Positions 1 to 7,339 of a stretch of DNA of 22,867 bases are shown here, piece by piece. Origin of the DNA: JBGSON01 sp041739085 (GTDB taxonomy: Bacteria; Patescibacteriota; Gracilibacteria; CAIRYL01); contig JBGSON010000051.1 of assembly GCA_041739085.1 (NCBI GenBank), forward strand, positions 1 through 22,867. Direction: 5' to 3'. The position numbers and the translations under genes were made by a program. Each line of letters opens with the position of its first letter. Position 1 is the first letter of the stretch. A model generated the notes under the pieces. It was not told the origin of the DNA, did not search any database, and was given only the letters and a program-made list of their open reading frames with translations.

Positions 1-707
1 AGTGAGTATCTGATGAAAAACAACCACCAGGGATATCCCTCTTTCACGATTTCCATTTTTTCCACATAAACGACTTTATAATTGGCATCGGCAGGATCAA
101 GACTGCTTTCAGTCCATGAGCCTGATCCCTGCAAAGAATAATTCACAAGTTTGCCTTTCAGATGGATCTGGTCTCCGACTTGGATCGAGTGCATTGTATT
201 GAGAATATCAGTATCTTCAGCAAGCAGATGCTGCTTTGGTATCATTGCATCACTCCACTCCCTTGGAGCTTTCCAGGCATTATGTCGCGAATAACATTTC
301 CAATCTCTGCTTGTGTATTCCATCCCCTCGTATTCCCCTGAGTCGATTTTTTCTCCCCACATGACGCAGACGTCCTTGACCGGGGAAATAGTATGGGCAA
401 CAACGAGCCCCCAGAGTTCATATTCTTTTTTTGGGACGACATCATATACTTTCCCTTCATAATTCATGGTAAACGGCTTGTCCCTCGTCTCTTTTACGAT
501 TGGAGTATTGCGGATTTCCGGGAGGTTGTCCTCTTTCGATGGATACCAGATACAGTCATTAGGAGTCTTCTGATGATGACCATGCCTATGCAGTATTGAT
601 GGTTCGCACGATTCACTTCCAAAATCTGCATCAAATAACCAGACTATGAGAAAGGAGAGGATCAAAGAATTCAGGAATTGTTGTATCGCCACTTTTTTTG
701 TCACCAT
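1..707 (-). CDS. Membrane-anchored conserved hypothetical protein (3' end cut by window)
   Basis: An open frame reads on the minus strand from an ATG at 707 to the left edge (235 codons, no stop inside the window). Residues 9-25 are a hydrophobic segment (FLNSLILSFLIVWLF), either an uncleaved signal anchor or a signal peptide, followed by a His-rich stretch (HRHGHH, 40-45), so the bulk is probably outside the membrane. The middle holds SPVKDVCVMWG (108-118) and the C-terminal part VGDQIHLKGKLVNY (177-190), SWTESSL (197-203) and VVYVEKMEI (212-220). This pattern resembles an uncharacterised conserved family I know from proteobacterial genomes, recalled from memory only. Function is unknown. 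It starts 19 nt after the stop of the MEMO-CapA gene, so it is probably the last known member of the same operon. No clear Shine-Dalgarno sequence. Confidence 0.75.
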   Translation of the reverse strand, partial: MVTKKVAIQQFLNSLILSFLIVWLFDADFGSESCEPSILHRHGHHQKTPNDCIWYPSKEDNLPEIRNTPIVKETRDKPFTMNYEGKVYDVVPKKEYELWGLVVAHTISPVKDVCVMWGEKIDSGEYEGMEYTSRDWKCYSRHNAWKAPREWSDAMIPKQHLLAEDTDILNTMHSIQVGDQIHLKGKLVNYSLQGSGSWTESSLDPADANYKVVYVEKMEIVKEGYPWWLFFIRYS

Positions 708-726
708 GCCATCATTCTAACAGAAT

Positions 727-2403
727 TCAGTATGACAATTCAAAATCATGGAGAGTGAGGAAGTATGTCCCCTGCGGGAAGAGATCGAGTTCGAGGATCT
801 TCGAGGAGACCTTCTCCCCTCTCTGATCGAAGATGAAATTCCCAAGGGAAAAGACCTCGCATTCCTCGGCCGTACATTGGAGTGAAGAAGCGATATGCGG
901 ATGCGATCCGATGATGAGAGAGATCCCGTTTGAAAGGAGAATATTCCGGAGTGAATCTTCACGGGATGAGGAGTTTTGCGAATATTCCGTCCCCCAGTGG
1001 AGAAACGGAATGAGCAGTTGATCACATTTTTTATTCAGAACTGCGGCTGTGATGGCTTTTTCATAGAGTTCACCGGTGTTTTCGCTTCCATTCATGACAT
1101 CAGTGAGTGCAAAGATACAGATGTCCTCGAAAGGCGTGACGGAAAGGTTTTCAAAGACGGTGATCCTGTTATTTTCAAGGATATTCATCATCGATCCGTA
1201 CGCTTCGTCCCCGAAATCGAGGGAATGGTTATTCGCGATGCTCACTCCTTTAACATTGAGAGACTTTAACATTTCAAGCGTGAGCTCTTCCTCCATGCAG
1301 AGCAAATATGGATTTTCCGTTTCTTCGCAGGAAGGCCGGATAACACCCTCGAGGTTCACGATGAGAGGATCTCCCCCGGTGATTTCGAGAACATCGGAAA
1401 TGAGTTTTTCCTTCCTCTCATCATCTCCGAGAAATGTTTTCATCTCTCTCCCGAAAAAAGTGTCGCCGGCAAAGAAATATCGTTTGTGTGCCCCCGGGGA
1501 TTCTTTCAGTGGTTCTTTTGAGAAAATCTCAACCATATAACTCGTAGTCTCATTCACCGCTTCGGGCGCGTATTCCTGGGAATTGCGGTTTTCTGTGACC
1601 TGGAGTTCAGACTGAAAAAACTCATTTTGTATCCTCATCTGGAGATACTGAGCCGCAACGGAGTCTATGTTGTCCGGATTTTTGAGGGAAAAAACGAGCT
1701 CGGGATTTCCTGAACTCAGAACTCTCAGAGTCTCGTCATCTTTCTCCACCGCTTCTCCCAAAGGGAAATAGTGCGAGAAATCCGTGCTCTCGATGATGAG
1801 CGTTTTCCGGTCTCCGACTACTTTCTCCAGGAACGGGAGGAATTCATTGAGCTCATCTCGTGTTGCTTTCGGATGGATGGCGACGGGGACGATCTCCGCG
1901 TCCGGGAAATAATAGGAGACAAAAGGGAGCACCGCGTGGATCCCGTGTTCCCGCCAGAAGAGATCCGATTCCGAGACGAGCGGGGAAGAGAGGATCCCAT
2001 CGACCCCCTCATTGTCCGTACGGACTCTGCCGAACACCGTTTCAAAATCATCCCTGACCGTAGCGAACAGAGTCGCTGATCTGAGGTAGTGATCCGGACA
2101 GAGAATGAGAACGAGTTCATACTCATTCCCCGAAATCTCCGAAAACGCCTTCGCCATGATATCGACCGCGAGGAGATGATGGGGAACGGTGAGTCCGGTG
2201 ACTTCCGCCTGAAGCGGAGCGACAGAAAATTTTTCAATCGCTTCCGTAAAAAATGCCTCGTCATCATAGAGGCTGTACACCATGCCATGCGCATCATCCT
2301 CCGGGAGAGAATCAGAGAGGGCTCCCCCGGAAGATGAAAAATGGAACGAAATGAGAAAGGAAAGAATGAAGGGTGTCATCCTACTCGAGGAGGAGGTCTT
2401 CAT
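727..2403 (-). CDS. Secreted MEMO-CapA fusion protein (AmmeMemoRadiSam protein B-like plus CapA/PgsA-like)
   Basis: 558 aa with the ATG at 2403, chosen because GGAG lies 8 nt upstream and because it puts a signal-like hydrophobic stretch (residues 9-22) near the N terminus. An in-frame ATG at 2466 would add 21 residues and deepen the overlap with the gene before it. Residues about 65-290 are a MEMO domain: VPHHLL (73-78), CPDHY (102-106), EHGIHAVLPF (152-161) and STDFSHY (206-212) correspond to the conserved His/Asp pocket motifs. Residues about 307-555 are a CapA (PGA_cap) metallophosphatase-like domain: AGDTFFGR (312-319), NLEGV (350-354), SIANNHSLDFG (388-398), FLHWGTEY (467-474), IIGSHPH (497-503), SLGNFIFD (519-526). 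CapA proteins are tied to poly-gamma-glutamate capsule export; MEMO is a dioxygenase-like fold of uncertain bacterial role. The fusion's substrate is unknown. The start overlaps the upstream SLH gene by 23 nt, so translation is likely coupled. Confidence 0.88.
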   Translation of the reverse strand: MKTSSSSRMTPFILSFLISFHFSSSGGALSDSLPEDDAHGMVYSLYDDEAFFTEAIEKFSVAPLQAEVTGLTVPHHLLAVDIMAKAFSEISGNEYELVLILCPDHYLRSATLFATVRDDFETVFGRVRTDNEGVDGILSSPLVSESDLFWREHGIHAVLPFVSYYFPDAEIVPVAIHPKATRDELNEFLPFLEKVVGDRKTLIIESTDFSHYFPLGEAVEKDDETLRVLSSGNPELVFSLKNPDNIDSVAAQYLQMRIQNEFFQSELQVTENRNSQEYAPEAVNETTSYMVEIFSKEPLKESPGAHKRYFFAGDTFFGREMKTFLGDDERKEKLISDVLEITGGDPLIVNLEGVIRPSCEETENPYLLCMEEELTLEMLKSLNVKGVSIANNHSLDFGDEAYGSMMNILENNRITVFENLSVTPFEDICIFALTDVMNGSENTGELYEKAITAAVLNKKCDQLLIPFLHWGTEYSQNSSSREDSLRNILLSNGISLIIGSHPHIASSLQCTAEECEVFSLGNFIFDQRGEKVSSKILELDLFPQGTYFLTLHDFELSY

Positions 2404-5359
2404 AAAAGAAGCTCCGTTCCGGCATCGTCCCTTCTCCGTCATAGGCTTTCGCCCTCCACTCTTCATCCGTATACCGTGAGGTGAGCGGACCGGTGAGCTC
2501 GTAGTGGTTGAACACGACTCCGACCACGAGGCGCGGAGAGCTTTCGTTCGCTACGAGGGCGATCATGATGTAGGGCACGCCGTTCGCTTCATAGAGGATC
2601 TGCCCGAGGAGCGCGTCCGTATGAATATCGGTGATGAGCCCTGAACGCTTGAGATCTTCATCCATGATGAATCCCCCGCTCATCTCTCCCATCGGCTCAG
2701 CCATGAATTCGAGATCGGTCGTCCTCAGACTCTCATAATCTTCCGCAGAAACTGTTTCATTCTTCAGCTCTTTTTCCGCGATGCGGGTGTAGAGGTTGAC
2801 CGCATCTTCAAAATTCACGAGCCGGTAGATCTGGTCGGTGAGGAGTTCGTGTTCTTCAAATCCTTTCTTCGTGAAGCTCACGAGCCTTTGGAGCCTATAC
2901 CAGAACTCCATGTCCGGTTCGACGAACCCTTTCACGACGGGCGGAATATCCCCTTCGTTCCATCCGGCCCCGAGCTCGGCGTAGCTCTGTTTCGCGTAGA
3001 GGACAGTATCGTGCTTGAGTTCGGTGTAGGATCCGAGGAAAGACTGGATCTGCCGGAGCGGGAAGACCGCGGACTGCATATACAAAGGATATCCTTCTCC
3101 GTAGGTTTCGGTGAGCGTGCCGATGACTTCAAGCCACGCGCTCCCGATGGAGCGGAGCCAGTCTTTGTCGGTCACCTTTGCGATGTCATCGATCTTCTTA
3201 TCCAGCTTGGTGAAAAAATCATTCACCTGAGTCTGAGAAAAGCTGAATTCGTCCTTGAGATAGGTCGAGATGAATCCTTTCGCCGTCTCGTCTCCGAATG
3301 CCGCGTTTACAAAAAGCGCGGAAGGAGTCGAGGGAAGTTTCACGTCAGTAGACTCAGATCCTGCGGTGAGATCGTTGAGGACCCATGCGTCGAAGGTGAA
3401 CCGCTGTCCAAAGATTCGGAATCCTTTCGTCGCATTGAGAAGGTCCTCTTTCGTCATCTCCCCGATCTGTTCCGTCTCGATGATGTCCGAGAGGATCCTC
3501 GGCATCGGAAGCGAACTCAAGTTGCTTTTCAGAGTAGAGACCGCTCCGGAATCGAGGATGAGCACGGGGGAAACGATCCTCGATCCGAGGATCTTCTCCA
3601 CATAATCGTTCCAGACGGGGATGACGATGTCGTCTGCTTCTCCCGCATAGAATCCGGTGATCTCCATGATCGTTGTCCAGGAATCCGTGATCGCTGGATC
3701 AGACATGAGGTAGCTCAAAAGGAGCGTGTCCTTCACTCCGAGATCGGTGTGATAGAAAAAATAAGTGCTCCTCCCGTAATACATCATGGTGCGGAAATAT
3801 GCGCGGAGCGCGGAGGATTTCGTGTAATGGCTTCTCGGAGTGTACTGGGTATAATCAGTCTTCAGGTCCTCATAATACTGGATGAAGAGCGGAGACGTTC
3901 CGACTTCAGATCCGTCATAGATGCTTTCGAGTTCCGCTTCGATCATGGTATACACTTCGGGAGAGAAATCATCCCGGTATTCCCCGAGCATGGATTTCGC
4001 ATTGGCGATGGTATCAACAGCATTGTCCCTTGCTTTCCACGCATCTTCTTCAACAGGATCCCAGAACGTGGGCGGGATCTCCCAATCCGCGTTCTCGATA
4101 AGGATTGCAGGAACAGTGAGCTGAGCGGCGATCATTTCGCACCGGACGGCGACTTCCCCTTTCGATGTCTTCATGCACTCGATCGCCTTGCCGTGGAGCT
4201 TGTTCGTAAAGCTCCTGAGCTCTGTTCCGAGTTCATTCCGTTCGAGTTCTTCCAGTGAGTTCTCGAAAAATTTATGGAATGCGTGGAGGACAATATCGGG
4301 AGTCACCAGCCTGGCGTTCTCCGGATCACGGTCGATAGGCTCATAATCACCTCCGATGTCATCAAATATGGAGAGCATCTCATCGTGTGCCGCCATCGAG
4401 TCGCCATATTTCGTCTCGCTCTTCGGGATGAGGAGGAATTTATTCTCGTTGAGGAAATTGATCTCATCGTTCGTGAGGGTGACGCCGAGGAAACTCTTCA
4501 CTGCATCGTAATTCCCGGCTGCAGTCACATTGAGATCCTCCTCCTCATACGCCGGAGCGAAGTTCATCTCCTTCGCTACTGGAATATCCGTTGAGAATGT
4601 ATCGATGGTGATATCCGGGAGCGTCGTCATCGGGAGGGTGGAAGCGTTTGCCCGATCAGCGATGATGTCATAGGTCATTACTGCGGTTCCGCCTTCACCA
4701 AAGCTTTCGGTGAGATAATCGTTGAGCGTTCCGTCGCTCTCCTTAAACATTCTCGTCACTATGTCCGCCATCTGTCCTCTCGTGAGAGAAACATCAAAGC
4801 GGGAAATATCGAGCGGGATCATGTTCCGCTCCGACGCAACATCGACATATTCCTTATACCAGGGATCACTCTCTACCCTCGATCTCCCGTTGAGATGATG
4901 GAGATCGAAGACGGTCTCAAACATCTTGAGCGCTTCCGCGAAATTGACGTTTTGGGCCGGCTTGAACGTGCCGTCTTTGTACCCGCTCACAAACTCGTAT
5001 GCTTTTGCCGTACAGACATACGGCACATACCAGTCGCTTCCTTTTACGTCTGAAAAACAGTTGTCTGATGAGGTTGAAATATCGATGGGAGAATACCGCG
5101 AACCTTCCGGAATAAACGCATTCCTTGCCTCGATGAGGATCTTGAGGAGTTCCGCACGGTTCAGGATCTTATTCGGCTGGAATGTCCCGTCCGGATATCC
5201 GTTCACGATCCCCTCGTCTGCGACAAAGGAAACGGCGTTTTCATAGGTGGTTCCGGAAATATCTGAAAAAGCCGCACTCGCCAGGGAAGCGGGAACGAGG
5301 AGGGCAAAGAAGAGAGACGCGAAAAAACTGGTTCTCTTCCTGAAATGATGAATGTTCAT
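2381..5359 (-). CDS. Secreted SLH-domain protein with DUF3160 region
   Basis: 992 aa. Residues 1-30 are a Sec signal peptide (basic NIHHFRKR, hydrophobic core, cleavage near SLASA-AFSD). S-layer homology repeats follow: about 30-78 (FSDISG, GIVNGYPDGTFQPNKILNRAE), about 101-150 (CFSDV, GYKDGTFKPAQNVNFAEALK) and a weaker third, 165-205. SLH repeats anchor proteins to cell-wall polymers. Residues about 265-980 match DUF3160, recognised from the LVTPDIVLHAFHKFFENSLEELE segment near 351-373 and the long acidic, aromatic-rich helical remainder. DUF3160 has no known activity. The ATG at 5359 has no Shine-Dalgarno sequence but an extended -10 promoter sits 23 nt upstream. It is the first gene of a three-gene minus-strand operon. 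An outer-surface structural or enzymatic role is inference. Confidence 0.9.
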   Translation of the reverse strand: MNIHHFRKRTSFFASLFFALLVPASLASAAFSDISGTTYENAVSFVADEGIVNGYPDGTFQPNKILNRAELLKILIEARNAFIPEGSRYSPIDISTSSDNCFSDVKGSDWYVPYVCTAKAYEFVSGYKDGTFKPAQNVNFAEALKMFETVFDLHHLNGRSRVESDPWYKEYVDVASERNMIPLDISRFDVSLTRGQMADIVTRMFKESDGTLNDYLTESFGEGGTAVMTYDIIADRANASTLPMTTLPDITIDTFSTDIPVAKEMNFAPAYEEEDLNVTAAGNYDAVKSFLGVTLTNDEINFLNENKFLLIPKSETKYGDSMAAHDEMLSIFDDIGGDYEPIDRDPENARLVTPDIVLHAFHKFFENSLEELERNELGTELRSFTNKLHGKAIECMKTSKGEVAVRCEMIAAQLTVPAILIENADWEIPPTFWDPVEEDAWKARDNAVDTIANAKSMLGEYRDDFSPEVYTMIEAELESIYDGSEVGTSPLFIQYYEDLKTDYTQYTPRSHYTKSSALRAYFRTMMYYGRSTYFFYHTDLGVKDTLLLSYLMSDPAITDSWTTIMEITGFYAGEADDIVIPVWNDYVEKILGSRIVSPVLILDSGAVSTLKSNLSSLPMPRILSDIIETEQIGEMTKEDLLNATKGFRIFGQRFTFDAWVLNDLTAGSESTDVKLPSTPSALFVNAAFGDETAKGFISTYLKDEFSFSQTQVNDFFTKLDKKIDDIAKVTDKDWLRSIGSAWLEVIGTLTETYGEGYPLYMQSAVFPLRQIQSFLGSYTELKHDTVLYAKQSYAELGAGWNEGDIPPVVKGFVEPDMEFWYRLQRLVSFTKKGFEEHELLTDQIYRLVNFEDAVNLYTRIAEKELKNETVSAEDYESLRTTDLEFMAEPMGEMSGGFIMDEDLKRSGLITDIHTDALLGQILYEANGVPYIMIALVANESSPRLVVGVVFNHYELTGPLTSRYTDEEWRAKAYDGEGTMPERSFFYEDLLLE

Positions 5360-5382
5360 ACGGAAAGGGATAAAGTGAGGAT

Positions 5383-5412
5383 ATTGTAGCAGAAGGGGGA
5401 GAGAGGGAGCAA
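5383..5412 (-). promoter_or_regulatory. Extended -10 promoter of the surface operon
   Basis: On the minus strand, TGC-TACAAT (extended -10; hexamer 5383-5388) follows a partial -35 TTGCTC (5407-5412) with an 18-nt spacer. The hexamer ends 23 nt before the SLH-DUF3160 start, giving a predicted leader of about 16 nt. Confidence 0.5.
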
Positions 5413-5429
5413 AGAAGAGGGATGGACTT

Positions 5430-5561
5430 TGTCATTCCGTCCCGCTCAGCGGGACGGAATCTCCAGATGCCTCGAGAACATCGCAGAGCGTGAGTGGCAC
5501 CGCCCACTTCTTCCCTCGCAATCTCTGAAGAAGGAGACCCCGGATCAAGTCCGGGGTGACA
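5430..5561. repeat. REP/MITE-like palindromic element, copy 1 (132 bp)
   Basis: Ends are TGTCATTCC and GGGGTGACA, a short terminal inverted repeat. The left hairpin (5434-5460) has a perfect 12-bp stem with a TCA loop; the right hairpin (5537-5557) has an 8-bp stem ACCCCGGA/TCCGGGGT with loop TCAAG. A 12-nt core, GTGAGTGGCACC (5490-5501), lies between. Copy 2 at 9160-9292 has the same order, length and core offset. No coding capacity and no obvious target-site duplication. Confidence 0.85.
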
Positions 5562-5637
5562 GAGACATGCTTGCCAGCCTCCCCTGTGAACAACTTTTTT
5601 ATACACTTTTCCACAAGAGTCTCCGCACTTTCCTGTC

Positions 5638-5677
5638 ATTTTCTGAGATTTTCTAAGATTTTCGCGGATTTTCCGTT
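5638..5677. repeat. Four 10-bp tandem repeats, consensus ATTTTCnnnG
   Basis: Units ATTTTCTGAG, ATTTTCTAAG, ATTTTCGCGG and ATTTTCCGTT follow each other without gaps, directly upstream of the predicted -10 of the COG2403 gene. The period is close to one DNA turn, so the AT tracts face the same side of the helix. Possible UP-element, protein-binding site or unwinding element; function not known. Confidence 0.6.
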
Positions 5678-5691
5678 CCCGAAAAAGCCGG

Positions 5692-5697
5692 TAAAAT
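5692..5697 (+). promoter_or_regulatory. Candidate -10 of the COG2403 gene
   Basis: TAAAAT (5/6 to consensus) ends 21 nt before the ATG at 5719. No good -35 is present 17 nt upstream (TTTTCC); the AT-rich 10-bp repeats occupy that place. Confidence 0.35.
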
Positions 5698-5718
5698 ACA
5701 AGATACTTTTTTCCATTC

Positions 5719-7047
5719 ATGCCTATGAGAAAAAACAAGATCATCATCCTCGGCGCCGCCGGCCGGGATTTTCATAATTTCAATACGACGTACAAGAAAG
5801 ACAAAACGACTGAAGTCGTTGCGTTTACCGCAACGCAGATCCCCGACATCGCCGGGAAAAAATATCCCGCAGTCCTCGCCGGTTCCCTCTACAAGAAAGG
5901 GATCCCCATCGAAGACCAGAAATACCTCCCGAAACTCATCAAGCAGTACAAAGTGGACGAATGCGTCCTCTCCTACAGCGACCTCCCCTACTCGTATGTC
6001 ATGAACCTCGCATCGCTCGTCATGGCGAACGGATCAAAATTCTCCATGCTCGGCGCGGAGCCGACGATGATCAAGAGCAAGAAACCGGTCATCGCCGTCC
6101 TCGCAGTCCGCACCGGATGCGGGAAGAGCCAGACCTCGCGCACCATCGTCGAGATCCTCCGCGAAGCAAAGAAGCGCGTCGTCTCGGCACGGCATCCCAT
6201 GCCCTACGGAGACCTCGCGAAACAGAAAGTACAGCGCTACGGGAAACTCTCGGACCTTGAAAAATATGAATGCACCATCGAGGAGATGGAGGAATACGAA
6301 CCGCACATCGATATGGGGAGCATCATCTATGCCGGCGTCGACTATGGCGCGATCCTGCAGAAAGCAGAAAAGGAAGCGGACGTCATCGTCTGGGACGGGG
6401 GAAATAACGATACCTCATTCTACAAACCGAACCTCACCATCGTCGTCGCGGATCCTCTCCGCGCGGGCCATGAGGTGAGCTACTATCCGGGTGAAGTGAA
6501 TTTCCGCCTCGCGGACGTCATCATCCTCAACAAAGTCGATTCCGCGAAGAAGGAAGACATCCAGATTGTTCTCGACAATGCGGCAAGACTCAATCCGAAA
6601 GCTACGATCATCAAGGCGGAATCCGTCGTCACCGTCGACAAGCCGGAACTCATCCGCGGAAAGAAAGTCCTCGTCATCGAGGACGGACCAACGCTCACCC
6701 ACGGGGAAATGAAGATCGGTGCGGGGACCGTCGCGGCTCTCAGGAATAAAGCGGCGAAGCTCGTCGATCCGAGGCCGTATGTCGTCGGGAAGATCAAAGA
6801 GACCTTTGAAAAGTACCCGAACATCGGGACGCTTCTTCCCGCTATGGGCTACGGGAAGAAACAGATGGCTGATCTCGAAAAGACGATCAACAGCATCCCC
6901 TGCGACGCCGTCGTGATCGGGACGCCTATTGATCTCACCCGCTTCATCAAGATCAAAAAGCCCTGCACGCGAGTCCGCTATGATTCCTCGAAAGAAACGA
7001 AGAGCGCACTCAAGAAGATACTGAAGGAGAAAGGACTTATCAAATAA
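5719..7047 (+). CDS. COG2403 P-loop protein, cyclic 2,3-diphosphoglycerate synthetase homologue
   Basis: 442 aa. The N-terminal part (about 6-115) is Rossmann-like, opening with KIIILGAAGRDFHNFN. A P-loop domain follows: Walker A AVRTGCGKSQTSR (129-141), a WDGGNND motif (225-231) and NKVD (271-274), the last resembling a GTPase G4 element. The C-terminal part contains GTLLPAMGYGKKQ and DAVVIGTPIDLTR, typical of this family. Homologues are annotated as predicted GTPases or cyclic 2,3-diphosphoglycerate synthetases; the characterised enzyme from methanogens makes cyclic 2,3-diphosphoglycerate from 2,3-diphosphoglycerate with ATP. Whether this protein does so is unproven. The start at 5719 is followed by another in-frame ATG at 5725; neither has a Shine-Dalgarno sequence. 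It is monocistronic, with its own terminator. Confidence 0.85.
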   Translation: MPMRKNKIIILGAAGRDFHNFNTTYKKDKTTEVVAFTATQIPDIAGKKYPAVLAGSLYKKGIPIEDQKYLPKLIKQYKVDECVLSYSDLPYSYVMNLASLVMANGSKFSMLGAEPTMIKSKKPVIAVLAVRTGCGKSQTSRTIVEILREAKKRVVSARHPMPYGDLAKQKVQRYGKLSDLEKYECTIEEMEEYEPHIDMGSIIYAGVDYGAILQKAEKEADVIVWDGGNNDTSFYKPNLTIVVADPLRAGHEVSYYPGEVNFRLADVIILNKVDSAKKEDIQIVLDNAARLNPKATIIKAESVVTVDKPELIRGKKVLVIEDGPTLTHGEMKIGAGTVAALRNKAAKLVDPRPYVVGKIKETFEKYPNIGTLLPAMGYGKKQMADLEKTINSIPCDAVVIGTPIDLTRFIKIKKPCTRVRYDSSKETKSALKKILKEKGLIK

Positions 7048-7073
7048 GTGATCTCATTCGGGAACAACAAGGA

Positions 7074-7102
7074 AACCCCTTCTTGATGAGGAGGGGTTTT
7101 TT
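7074..7102 (+). terminator. Intrinsic terminator of the COG2403 gene
   Basis: Stem AACCCCTTCT (7074-7083) and AGGAGGGGTT (7089-7098) with a TGATG loop, 10 pairs including one G-U, running into six T (7097-7102). It begins 27 nt after the stop codon. Confidence 0.9.
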
Positions 7103-7104
7103 GT

Positions 7105-7320
7105 TCATCCTCTCCGGAGCATCATCGACAAATAGGGGCACACAATCCCGTGAATATGATTTGGCATAACAACAAACGCGTCCAAAATGACATTCGGATA
7201 ATGCGCGGGGATTTCCACCCACCATTTTTCGGCGATTTTTCCCATTTCTGTCGGGGAAAAATATTTCTCATCGATTCCAAACGATATCTGAGAATCCCTC
7301 GAATATGTTAGGATATCCTC
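7105..7320 (-). pseudogene. Remnant of a REP-associated tyrosine transposase (RAYT, Y1_Tnp family)
   Basis: On the minus strand the frame contains EMGKIAEKWWVEIPAHYP followed by NVILDAFVVMPNHIHGIV. This is the conserved block of RAYT/IS200-like transposases, in which the HxH of PNHIHG is the metal-binding motif. The fragment ends in a stop at 7105, a dozen residues after the motif, so the catalytic tyrosine and the rest of the domain are missing. The upstream part (ISFGIDEKYF) is only weakly family-like and the 5' end runs into the promoter of the ABC-F gene. It is almost certainly a non-functional relic. REP-like palindromes lie on both sides, at 5430, 9160 and 9309. Confidence 0.75.
7306..7314 (+). 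promoter_or_regulatory. Candidate extended -10 of the ABC-F gene
   Basis: TGT-TAGGAT (hexamer 7309-7314) ends 25 nt before the ATG at 7340. No convincing -35. A GGATATCC palindrome (7311-7318) overlaps it. Confidence 0.3.
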
Positions 7321-7339
7321 CGACAAAATCGCACCGCGC

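Noticed and set aside
2404..2466. Upstream ATG at 2466 as the start of the MEMO-CapA gene
   Set aside because: It would add 21 polar residues before the signal-like segment and lengthen the overlap to 86 nt; the ATG at 2403 has GGAG at good spacing.
2849..4258. Long open frame (469 codons) on the plus strand opposite the SLH-DUF3160 gene
   Set aside because: It is the antisense of a clearly recognised gene, has no family motifs, and its Arg/Asp/Glu-rich composition follows from the codon bias of the real strand.
5430..5561. Copy 1 of the palindromic element as a CRISPR repeat or tRNA-derived element
   Set aside because: Copies are single and kilobases apart, without regular spacers, and have no tRNA features.
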